From assembly GCF_910592395.1 (NCBI RefSeq), contig NC_088319.1:12400001-12464000 (forward strand): a stretch of DNA of 64,000 bases. The letters run 5' to 3'. Position numbers and translations under genes: made by a program. The stretch is from Lineus longissimus (Eukaryota > Nemertea > Pilidiophora > Heteronemertea > Lineidae). The notes beneath the pieces are model-generated. The model had not been told where the DNA came from and searched no databases. It saw nothing but the letters and a program-made list of their open reading frames with translations. This document shows positions 21,635 through 31,700 of this stretch, piece after piece. The stretch's first letter is position 1, and the number at the start of each line of letters is the position of its first letter.

Positions 21635-23584
21635 TTAAACGTAAGTGATATTTTTGACAACAGTTGTCATCTCCTGCGAATCGACATCTGTCGAAACAGA
21701 AACCGTAGATACGGTGTGAGACATGTCGCCAGTACCGCAAAATTCTTTGATTGATTGTACGCCAGATTTCATTTGCTCAAGACTCATTGCCATACCGGCG
21801 CGCATTCTGTGCGCCGTATGGGCGCTGGAATCGCGTATCGTATGCATGTAATGGCTGGTCGACTCTTTCAATTGGACGGTTTGCACTTTCATGCGAGTGC
21901 GCATCTTCTCTGTCGTATGCTGCATGCCTCGTCGCAGACGTACATGCATCTCATCCAGGGTCTCTTTCATATCCTTCAGATCATTCGTAAACGTATCCTT
22001 ACCATGCCCTTCATCCGAATCATACTCATCATCTGTGTAGTACGGGTAAGGTTTCGTCGGTGAGCCACCTGGCGAGTGCCGTGGCCATCGTTTCGGCGAA
22101 TGAGCAGGTGAAATCGACTCCATGGAAGAGAATTTCTCCTCTTCTTCCACTTCCGTAACTTCGCTCTCCTTTTCATCTTCCCTCGAGAGGTAGTCGACGA
22201 GCAGACGGATGCAACCGCCAATCAACCCCATTATAATCCCGAGCCCCATTGAGCTGAAACCGACAATAAAACACATAACCTGAATCTGGGGCATCCTACT
22301 CGTAATGTTAACTGTTATCGAAAAGTTTGTGTTGCCAACTGGGTTGACGGCGATGCACTGGAAGCTGCCGGCGAAATATCTACGGAAGTTACTGAGGTAA
22401 AGTGAGCCGTCTTCTAGTGGCGTTGCTCTTGCCTCGTTGAACGTGGGCATGCCGTTGAAAGTGACCAGTGCATCTGTTTCCAGGTTGATCCATTCACGTT
22501 GAGATTCGTGAGCAACGTACTCGCCCAGGGGTGTTATCCAGTAAACGGACGGTCTCGGGTAGCCAGACACGTTGCAGCGTAACACCATATGATCCTGATA
22601 TATCACAGCCTGGCTTTCCGTTGCGGACAAAATATCAGGTTCGGTGCACTCCATGTTTGCCAAGGTAATCATGCGGACTTGTTGAGCTTTTAGCCTCAAT
22701 GGGGATTGACATTTGATATCGTGAGGGTTCTTGTAAATTCGATCGGACGACGTGGAATTGAGCTCTGTAGCTAGCCATTGCAAACTGCAGCTACAGACCC
22801 ATGGGTTGTTGTCAAGTTCGATATCACGAAGTTTGGTGAGATTGAAAAGAGTGTCCTCGTGCAGAGAGCGGAGCGAATTTGATCCCAAAAGTAAGTACTG
22901 CAATTTGGAACATTTCTGGAGTGATTTGGACTCAAGGAAGTGAAGCTGATTAAAACTTATATCCAAATAGTTAAGATTACGAAGATTATGGAATGTCTTG
23001 GAAGCAAAGTACTGAATTCTGTTGCTCCTGATATTCAGGACTTTAAGTGAAATGAGCAATTTGAAAACTTTCTCTGGAAGTCGGTCGATTAAATTATGAC
23101 TCAAGTCCAACACCTGCAATGATGATAGGTTACTAAATACTCTCTCGTCCAATGAATGCAACAAATTTCCGCTCAAATTCAGTTCAACCAAGTTGGTCAT
23201 GTTAGTAAAAGCTGTCTCATTGATTGTTTCTATTCTGCATTCGGGGAAAGCCAAGTGTTGTAAGGAATGAAGTTTGTTCAAATATCCTGGGATATTGGGA
23301 AACCACGCTCCAACCACCGTCAAATTCTGCACCACTTTTGAAATGTCTTCGACGAAGGATGCAAAATGGACTCGGTAGCCCTCTTTACAGTAAATGGACT
23401 GGAGTGTGTTATTGCAGACACATTCTGTCGGACAAGAAGTGTCATTGAAGAGGAAGAGCATCAGTTCGTCACCTGGTGATTCGATATTTGGTATAGCACT
23501 GGAATAACTAACTCCAAGTCCAAAGAGAAGAAGTAACGACAATGGTAGAATCTTCATGACCATGCTTGGTGAAGGTGGCGACAT
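21635..23584 (-). CDS. LRR and Ig domain single-pass receptor-like protein
   Basis: One uninterrupted exon, 649 residues from the preferred ATG at 23584. A longer reading to 23626 is less likely because TTTCTTTTCAG inside it is a good splice acceptor, pointing to a 5' UTR exon upstream. In order: signal peptide (about 10-30, ILPLSLLLLFGLG core); LRRNT with CPTECVC (about 51-68); roughly six or seven leucine-rich repeats to about 258; LRRCT starting NPWVCSCSLQWL (about 259-313); one Ig domain (about 319-427, cysteines in LRCNVSG and FQCIAVN); a membrane segment (about 434-465); a 180-residue tail, first acidic and Ser/Pro-rich, then Met/His/Arg/Thr-rich, ending NITYV. The layout is that of AMIGO, LINGO, LRIT and Kekkon proteins, cell-surface adhesion or signalling molecules. 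I cannot assign it to one; the long tail is unlike LINGO. Confidence 0.9.
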   Translation of the reverse strand: MSPPSPSMVMKILPLSLLLLFGLGVSYSSAIPNIESPGDELMLFLFNDTSCPTECVCNNTLQSIYCKEGYRVHFASFVEDISKVVQNLTVVGAWFPNIPGYLNKLHSLQHLAFPECRIETINETAFTNMTNLVELNLSGNLLHSLDERVFSNLSSLQVLDLSHNLIDRLPEKVFKLLISLKVLNIRSNRIQYFASKTFHNLRNLNYLDISFNQLHFLESKSLQKCSKLQYLLLGSNSLRSLHEDTLFNLTKLRDIELDNNPWVCSCSLQWLATELNSTSSDRIYKNPHDIKCQSPLRLKAQQVRMITLANMECTEPDILSATESQAVIYQDHMVLRCNVSGYPRPSVYWITPLGEYVAHESQREWINLETDALVTFNGMPTFNEARATPLEDGSLYLSNFRRYFAGSFQCIAVNPVGNTNFSITVNITSRMPQIQVMCFIVGFSSMGLGIIMGLIGGCIRLLVDYLSREDEKESEVTEVEEEEKFSSMESISPAHSPKRWPRHSPGGSPTKPYPYYTDDEYDSDEGHGKDTFTNDLKDMKETLDEMHVRLRRGMQHTTEKMRTRMKVQTVQLKESTSHYMHTIRDSSAHTAHRMRAGMAMSLEQMKSGVQSIKEFCGTGDMSHTVSTVSVSTDVDSQEMTTVVKNITYV

Positions 23585-23630
23585 CTTTACAGAATTAGAA
23601 ATCACATCAACTGAAAAGAAAGACATTTTA

Positions 23631-23853
23631 CATGATGTTCAGTGTTGATAAAATAACAAAGTTTTCCGAGAGTAAAAAGGCAGAAGAGCTCTTTCCTGAT
23701 GATCGCCTCTTGCAAACTACACAGCGATATTGGGTCTGGCTCTGCCGATTTCAAAATCCACCACGTCATATCCAACATGATGTCCTGTCGGAAATACCAA
23801 ACTGCCTTTTACTGTCGGAAAACTTTGTTATTTTATCAACACTGAACATCATG
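23631..23853. mobile_element. MITE with about 52-bp terminal inverted repeats
   Basis: Left arm 23631-23683 starts CATGATGTTCAGTGTTGATA; the right arm 23802-23853 is its near-perfect reverse complement, ending CACTGAACATCATG. Both arms extend in to TTTTCCGA(G/C)AGTAAAA(A)GGCAG. The 118-bp centre has no coding capacity. It lies a few bases upstream of the splice acceptor of the LRR-Ig exon, so it sits in that gene's first intron. I could not define the target-site duplication. Confidence 0.9.
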
Positions 23854-24206
23854 ATTTGGTGGTCTTACTCTTACTATAATTAACTAAACTTGTATGTAAG
23901 ACTTTGTTTGTTAAACAAGCAGTTTTCGGCGATCGTAAACCAGTAAAAGTTATGATCTTTTGTTATTTATGAGCAATGTCTAGTATTTAATTGATATACA
24001 CTTTGTGCATTAGTGATTTATTGGAAAAGAGAGAAATATTGGGTGTAGAATTGCACCAAAAAAATAACAACATTTGTTATCCTTCACCATGCGATTTGTT
24101 ACATCCTCAATGTACACTTCGAGGAATGTCGCAGTTCTTCTAGAAATAACAGGTGACGCCACTAGTAGTTCATAACGTGGGAAATACGAATTAGCCTCGA
24201 TCCGCT

Positions 24207-24362
24207 TTATCGGAGTCTCATGGACTTCATGAAAGAACTACGCCATCGCCATCTTCAGGGCAAGGGAGGAACTGAAGAGACCAAACGGTATTTTCAGTTC
24301 CTATCTTGCCCTGAAGATGGCGATGGCGTAGTTCTTTCATGAAGTCCATGAGACTCCGATAA
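24207..24362. repeat. Near-perfect palindrome, arms about 68 bp
   Basis: Left arm starts TTATCGGAGTCTCATGGACT; the right arm is its reverse complement, ending AGTCTCCGATAA. Arms differ at about two positions and the loop is about 16 bases. Inside the arms is CGCCATCTTCAGGGCAAG, sharing GCCATCTTCAGGG with the 122-bp repeats at 5417-5782. It lies inside the insertion within the composite element and is a foldback-type element or a hairpin arising from inverted duplication. Confidence 0.9.
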
Positions 24363-24469
24363 CCAGCTCAAATGGGGGAGGGGGATTTGGGCCACGTAGA
24401 TCTAAGTGGTTCGGCTGTGAAGGTGTTAATAAAGGGATTGCATGAAATCAGAACACCACACCTGAAGAG

Positions 24470-24640
24470 GCAGCAGATACTGCCGCAACCATACCATAAC
24501 ATGCTGCTACAACCAGACCTGATAATAAATACATCATATGCTGTCACAACCAGACCTGATAGACAGGAGATGCTGGCACAACCAGACCTGATGAGAGTGC
24601 AGATATTGTCACAACCAGACCTGGCGAGATAACAAATTCT
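24470..24640. repeat. Imperfect about 30-bp repeats with CAACCAGACCTG
   Basis: CACAACCAGACCTG-type words occur four times (near 24510, 24545, 24580, 24611), spaced roughly 30-35 bases. In one plus-strand frame they read as repeated QPDL-containing peptides, but the open frame is short and unsupported. Confidence 0.6.
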
Positions 24641-25264
24641 GTTACACCCAGAGCCAAATGAACGAGCTCGATAGCGAAGATTACTTCGGAGTAATCCTCA
24701 ACCCGCTTTCATGTTTGAAACATACTGAACCTATAATGTGACCAGGCGGCCGATGGGAAGGATAGAGGCCCAAGTCTAAGTGCCCTTTATATTCATCTTC
24801 CTCATACTTTTTTGGGCTCTGTGGTATTTACTGTCTCAATGGACTATGTCCTAAAATCTATCCTCGAAGACATGGTTTATCATCAATGACACTACCGCGG
24901 CTCTTACCAGCTCCTACCTATAGTCCCCCTTTAAGAAACCCTTTTCAAAACACCGGGAAAAACGAAGTCGCTATTTTTTACCATTTGAACCGCGAAATAT
25001 CAAAGATCACATGACCTGCTATCGCTGATTAGATATAGCGGCCCTTGCAGATACACGACTTCTCCTTTATTACGCAGTAAGTATGTATCGAGTGAAACGG
25101 CCTCATATTGTCGGGATGAGTCTTAGGAGGATTTTAGATTACATTTATTTAAAAAAGGGATGCCCCTCCTTAGGATTTGTTGCTTTTAAAGAAGGGGACC
25201 TGGGCCCCGCCGCGGGGGGGGGGCTAGCAGCCGCCCTTGGGCTTCTGTTTGGCAGAAGCCATAC

Positions 25265-25955
25265 TCGGTGATAAACTATTCAATGTGAACTCAAGTTAAT
25301 GAGAGATATGGGTATATACAGTTGATAAACCATCCAATAGGAAGTTAATGAGATCATCTGAGGGATATGGATTCATACTGGTGATAAACCATTCAATGCT
25401 AACTCTAGTAGTAAGTGCGGTCATCTGAGAGATAAAGGATTCATATTGGTGAAAAACAATCCAATGGGAACTCGAGTTAATGTGTTCATATGAGAGATAT
25501 GGATTCATACTGGTGATTACCCATTCAGTGGGAACTCAAGTTAATGTGGTCATCTGAGAGATATGGATTCATACTGGTGAAAAACAATTCAGTGGGAACT
25601 GAAGTTAATGTGTTCATCTGAGGGATATGGATTCATACTGGTGATTAACCATTCAATGGGAAGTCAAGTTAATGTGTTCATCTGAGGGATATGGATTCAT
25701 ACTGGTGATTAACCATTCGATGGGAAGTCAAGTTAATGTGGTCATCTGAGGGACATGGATTCATACTGGGGAAAAACAATTCAATGGGAACTCAAGTTAA
25801 TGTGTTCATCTGAGGGATATAGATTCATACTGGTGATTAACCATTCAATGTGAACTCAAGTTAATGTGGTCATCTGAGGGATGTGGATTCATACAGGAGA
25901 TAAACCATTCAATGTGATAGCAAATTATTTCAGTAATCAGATGGATTCATGCTAG
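25265..25955. repeat. 64-bp minisatellite, about 10-11 units
   Basis: GGATTCATACTGGTGA recurs at exact 64-base steps at 25501, 25565, 25629, 25693, 25757, 25821 (starts AGATTC) and 25885, with earlier diverged units back to about 25265. Each unit also contains CATTCAATGGGAACTCAAG and TTAATGTG(G/T)TCATCTGAG. A further unit in reverse orientation follows at about 25975-26040. Two reverse units occur in the second element at 36436-36541. Confidence 0.93.
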
Positions 25956-26040
25956 AGTTCAACTATTCAATGTGAACTCTGGTTTATCTCCAATATCAAT
26001 TCATCCCTGAGATGATCACATTAACTTGAGTTCCCATAAT

Positions 26041-27830
26041 AAATCAGGTGTATGACACAGTTTGGGTTTCGCTTAAGTTAAGGTTAAATTCTCATTGTCT
26101 CTGTGTCTCTTGATTATATCATTTTCCAGCCTGTATACTTGAGACCAATGAATGAGATTTGACGGAAATAATTCACATGTTGTCGCTCATTTCTGTCTCC
26201 TATTTAAGGCTATGTTTCTACCATTACGTTCCTAAAATTTTCAGCATCTTAGCGTCGCTCGTGTTTGCCCTGAAAAGCCATCCAAAAATGACACAAAATG
26301 ATATATTGTTATAATTGATATCTGGTCATGTCAGAACCAATAAAACACTACCAATGTAGTTGTTGATGTTGTACAGATGCTGCATGCAAAAATCAGCTCA
26401 AAATTCCAACCGCTTCATGTTTTTTCAAATATTTGGCTAATTTTTGCAAAATTCTGCCATCAAACTCAAAAAGGGGCCTTGGATCCATGGCTCATGTGAC
26501 CATCAATGAGCATGAATGTATAGGACTGAAAAGCCTGTAAGACCTAGGTACAAGGTATTTTTAAAGTGGTCTGCATCCACAAACTGTGGGTTATATAATG
26601 CTGAAAATGCGAGAAATTGATGATAGATACATAATCTGATAGGTGTTAAAGCACAATTTTTATATCAATGCTGGTTTGGCAGTAATTCTTCAAAATATCA
26701 CAAAAATGATATTCCCTCTTGATCAACTAGACTTTGATGTTTTCACCCCAAATCTTGGTTCAGTACTCAGACTGACATTGTCTTCTGTGTCATCAAGAAA
26801 ATTTTCAAAAAATGTTGATATTTGAGAACATGTCCAAGTTGTCATTTTGTGATATTTAGAAGAATAAATGGTTAAATAGCATTGATATTGATATTTCACT
26901 TTAGCATCAATCAGGTTTGCATCATATCTTCCTTTTGGTTTTTATTGGACGAAACTGTTTTAGGAAAAAAACCAATTATGAAAAAATATTTAACATTACA
27001 ACTAGCAACACTATTGATTAACACCCTATACTATTTCTGAATTCATCCCTCCCAAATCAAACTTGTCACTGATTTGTTCCATGGCCAATCACATTACCAA
27101 CTTGAATAGCCTTAGCCTTAGCCATCTGACACCTTTGTTTGATTGTTTGGAGTGACAAAAGACAATGCCAACTTTGAAAGAATGTGTGGGAGTGTTATAC
27201 ATAAAACCACTACCTGTCACACTTTATGCTTTCCAATGCTTGCTTTGCCTTTGACTGTGTAGTGCAGGCTGAACATTCATTGCAGCCAGGAGCACATGGT
27301 TTTGCTCGAATTTTGACTTATTTCAACATATGAAATAGCAAAATTACTTGTGTTTAGCACAAATCTTCTACAAGGTGGGTATATCACCTTCTGTCTAACT
27401 GAATCTTGATGTTATTCGTGTTTTATTTTTGTAGGCCGAATGGATTTTTGAAGAGGGCAACTTGTCTTTGTATTTTCCCCTTGTATTTTTTAGCGGGAAA
27501 AATTAATTCTGTTGATTGAGCTCGTATGATCCAATATGCAGGTATCATTCAATACAGAGAAAGAATCTACCTCCAAGAACCTTTAAACTTCTTACACCAG
27601 AATCCTATCAAATGCCACAAATCATACAAGATTCTGTTTTTGGAGGTCATGCGGTCCAGAGGTGACAATGTCCTCCGGGTAATACTTATACCATAGAGGC
27701 CCTTAATAACACCAACCGGAGGGATTAACAGCTAGACACCACTCGAATAGCTATTCTACTATAAGTCACCTAAGCTAAAAATGAAAAAAAAAATGCTCTC
27801 AACTTAAGGAATTTGGAACTATACATTTAC
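26041..27830. other. Intergenic region, nothing recognised
   Basis: AT-rich DNA with only short open frames in both strands and no domain, RNA gene or clear repeat that I can see. Confidence 0.4.
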
Positions 27831-27832
27831 AA

Positions 27833-28640
27833 TTTATCATTACAGATGACGCACACCTTGTCCGCAATTGCAATGAAAGATTCTCGCTGGTATGGTTTGC
27901 AAGGTGAAGGGTTACATGTAGGTATATAAGATTCTGACTTTCCGATTGGTTGAGAGGTGCCACTGTCAAATGACAAAAGATATGAGAATTGCGTGCTTTT
28001 GCGCAAAAGAACTGGAGAGTACAGTCGAGTCACTAAATCAGGAGGCCATATTTGAAGCGATGATGCCATCTCATTGGTTGTTAGTTTTGGGTTGATCACG
28101 AGTTTTGCTCACATTGTTAACATAAGTACAAGGCTGCAGCTGTTGTTATGATGGTCCCATTGGATTTTACATACAAACTACTGGCTATTCTTACGACAGT
28201 CATATTCACTTTTGTGTTTTGCCTAAACCTAACCCAGACCCTAACCCTCCTCCAAGCACTAACCCAAACCCTTCCCCAACTCCAATCTCAACTCCCTAAT
28301 TCCCAAAATTGTATAAATCCTTGTTATTGCAAGTCGTAAGAATGGCAACTTTGTATAAATAAAAGGAATAAAGTCCATCAATTCTATGAAAGAAACCTAA
28401 TTCATGACTAAAAATGATGTTTTTCAACATCTTATTTAGGCAGTAATTTCATGACTAAAAACACCAGAATTGCTGTAATAGTGCGTTATCCATTTGTTTC
28501 AATTCATCATTACAGATACCACAAACATTGTCCGCAATTGCAACCGAAGATTTTTGGATGAACCACAGATGATTGGATGAAGGGTATGCATCAAGTAACA
28601 ACTTGCCCAAATTGTTGATTGAGTTGCCACTGTCAAATAT
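27833..28640 (-). repeat. Diverged segmental duplication (27833-28000 and 28498-28640)
   Basis: Both segments share CATTACAGAT, TTGTCCGCAATTGCAA and GCCACTGTCAAAT in the same order. On the minus strand the two translate in the same frame to related peptides: FDSG(T/N)S near the start and IAIADKVCVICNDKL versus VAIADNVCGICNDEL at the end, with conservative changes and several synonymous ones. No start or splice context was found, so this is either a pair of old coding exons or a non-coding repeat. Confidence 0.5.
28221..28295. repeat. Degenerate telomere-like repeats
   Basis: CCTAAACCTAACCCAGACCC followed by TAACCCT and ACCCAAACCC-type words are imperfect copies of the CCCTAA (TTAGGG) animal telomere repeat, embedded in single-copy DNA. 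Confidence 0.5.
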
Positions 28641-28692
28641 TTTTTACTGTTATTAGAATAAAATTGTAAAACAACCAAATGTGTCACTCTTA

Positions 28693-28747
28693 GTTAGCAA
28701 TCTCCTAGCAATCTCCTAGCAATCTCCTAGCAATCTCCTAGCAAGCT
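28693..28747. repeat. 11-bp microsatellite, about 4-5 copies
   Basis: TAGCAATCTCC is repeated head to tail, ending in TAGCAAGC. Confidence 0.9.
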
Positions 28748-28749
28748 AA

Positions 28750-31700
28750 AGACATAACTTACAAAGCTTATTGCAGATTTGCCTGCATCCAGCGCTTCAG
28801 TTTCAAAGCAAAATCACGTGGTGAAAACTGATTGAAGCCACACACTGAGAGTTGAATATTGTAAGTATGACTAGTGAAAGATATAACAAACCAATAAGCA
28901 AGTCAAACACTTGTCATAGACCAAGCCTTATCAATGAGGTACATGAACTAATACTGAAACTTTAAGAATATCACAAATCACATAATTCTTTATCCAAATT
29001 GCAAGGACCTTTTCATGTGCACTTTCCTGAGAGATCAAGGATTCAAAACTATCTCGGTCTACATTTTGCAATTTTTTATCCCAAAAATATTTTTTTATAA
29101 AAAACACAAATAAAGCCACTGCTACAATGTACCCAAAGTTTTGAACATGTTATAAAGATTGACAGTGATGCCTCCATCAGCAATTCATGGATGTTCAAAA
29201 GTCGTAACCACAGTATATGATGTGTGCGGGTGCGTGTGTGAGTGTGTGTTTGAGACGGGATAGAAAAAGGGTGCGGGAGGTCGTGTGGGGGGTGGGGGGT
29301 GGCTATGGTGACTGTTGTGAGAGTTGGAAGTGTGTCTGATCACAGACTTGCTCATTTTGTAGCTATTGTTGTTATTCTAGTTGTTAGAGTAGTTATCGTA
29401 GATCTAGCTATCGTAGTTTTCTAGCTATTATAGTTGTTATTCTTTTGGTTCCTGCTTATCATCTATTTTAACTCATTCAGCTTTCAGTTGTCCAGGCCAG
29501 GCCAGGTGACCAATGACGATGATAGATCGGGTTCGATTCAAGCTATACGCTTGGTGTATTTGGTTATCGTGACTGGCGACTTGAGTCTAACTCATCTCAT
29601 GTCCAAAGCACGGTGGCTGAGTCCCAGGCATGCTTGCCACTTTGTTCCACGGTCCTCATCTATGTTTCAACGGTGATGACATGGACTTAGGTTCAAGGTA
29701 CATGTTCCCCTTGAGTCATTGTGGTTGATTGATGGGGGCAATAAACGGTTGCGTGTCGCTAGTCATTCACAATATCGCCTGTTGTAGAGTGTTGATGGGA
29801 TTAGTCGTACGAATGTTAACAATAGTACGCAATAGCCGGCCGGCGTCCCCCTACCTGATCTCGAGGGTGATGGAATGACTGGGGTTAAGACCTGTTGTTA
29901 GCCTGCGGAATTTCGTCGAACGAAATGTCAGGCGTGTCCGTGTGGTACTTGTGCTAAACCAGTTTAGTGCTAATGACAGAGACATTGGGCTCTTTGGATA
30001 ACAACAGTGTTCTTAACCTCCTTGTGCTTCACAAAGCTAAAAATATACACCCCCTGAAATTGACAAGACGGCGATGAAGAAGGAGAGCCGGCCTCCAGCT
30101 TGTCAGCCAAGAAGACACTGGAAGGACCCAAGGATATGTTGCTGCCAATGTTGGAGCCATACATGGTAAGCATCACTTAGTCCTCAGTTACGTCTGGATT
30201 AAAAGAAACATTACAAAGATGTTGAAATAACTCAGAAAAAATTATCAATCTGACGTACAATTTCAACTTTTATATGTATTGGGGTGCTACACTCAATTCT
30301 GTTCATACTGTTTTGAAACCGCTTCAACCAATTTGGTTCCAGAATACAATCGAATGTGCTTTATTTAAATGCATTTACTGATTCTCATTGAAACTTGTGG
30401 TGTAGGCGTTAATACGTATTAAAACAAGTCTATTGGCAGGGGGCATGCACACTAGCTTGTTCCTGTCTTGATTATCTACTAATTACAACAAAGGGCAGGC
30501 ACATTCATCTGCGAAAGGCACTTTACTACAATACGCGGCAAGAGTTGCACTTTTCAAATCGAATTGCATAGGTTTGCATATGCATTAGGCCAAGTGTGGT
30601 GCAGCCGTTTCGAAATTGGTGCAGCCAATTCGTATTCCGGAGAGTGCTCAATGGAAAACAGTTTTAAATCGGATTCAGTCTGAACGCAGCATGCAGTAGA
30701 AACACTCAGAAATTAGATAAACCCCTCAACAAAAAATATGATTCTTTTTAGGCAGCTCGAACCAACATTGTACAAGGGCTGCAAAGTCGAGGGAAATAAG
30801 GACAAGGGACTCGAGGACAAGGGACACAAGGACAAGGGACAAAAAAGACGATGTTGCAGTCTAGAGGGTCAGCATCACTTAGTCGTGGTTGATATTATAT
30901 CTACTCATGAAACAAACTTCATAACTGTCCTGAAACCAGCAGTTAAGGAGAAAAAAAAATCGTTTTCATATCTCTGAACCTGCACCCTTCACAATAAGCT
31001 CTCATATGAGCATCATTCTCTCAAAGCAGAACTTTGAAATATGTTGGGAAAACATATAAAGATAGGCACGATGACGACGACGGACGCCACGGTATCATAT
31101 AAGTTTCCCTGAAAGGCGAGATAAAGGTGAAGCCAGAAAGTCTATGAAAACGAAACCTGACACTTGAAGTGACAACCATCTAACCCAAATGAAAAGAAAA
31201 AATCTTTTGGTTTCAATCTATTTATTTTAAGACAGGTCCTTGAATGTATTTTTCCTGTTATCTAGCCCTCTGCAGATTGAGATGATGGCTGTCGAGAAGA
31301 CCCAACCACTCAACCAAGATCTACAATTCGTGCTATGGTAGATGTGACTCTCAAAGATTTTTGATGATGAAAGAATCTAACGCATATATGGTAAAGTAGT
31401 AAAGTATATTTGTGCAATTGGAAATTTCAAATTACAGACTTCTCATTTTAAACTACTTTGGTGAATTTGATGAAACTGAATGAAAGGCCCTCATGGCACA
31501 AGTGCATTAATTATGGTAGAACAATGGAGTAACCTTAAATTTTGTTTTCCAGTCGCTCACAGATACGGGCAGACGACCGAGGGTCGAGTGGATTCAGAGG
31601 ATCAAATGGTTGCGCTGAGGGATATGTGCAGGAGTGACGAACCACAGTTCAGCAAACGATGCCTTGACAGACCAATTCAAGGGGAACCTTCGCTAAGATC

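Larger units (their letters stand above)
24088..26040. mobile_element. Composite repetitive element with 64-bp internal repeats, copy 1
   Basis: Segments 24088-24195 and 25130-25290 match, in the same order but on the opposite strand, the contiguous copy at 36436-36775. They include GATTTGTTACATCCTC, AATAACAGGTGACGCCAC and CTTGGGCTTCTGTT. About 935 bp between them in this copy is an insertion relative to the other. The right part is the 64-bp tandem array. The layout (conserved flanks around a variable tandem core, no coding capacity) recalls the Helitron-related and pearl-type non-autonomous elements of invertebrates, but I could not find diagnostic ends. Confidence 0.7.

Noticed and set aside
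21751-22063. Plus-strand open frames opposite the LRR-Ig gene
   Set aside because: Antisense shadows of a clearly coding exon.
23584-23626. Longer N-terminus for the LRR-Ig protein (start at 23626)
   Set aside because: The added codons contain a strong splice acceptor and precede the signal peptide, so they are most likely intron and 5' UTR.
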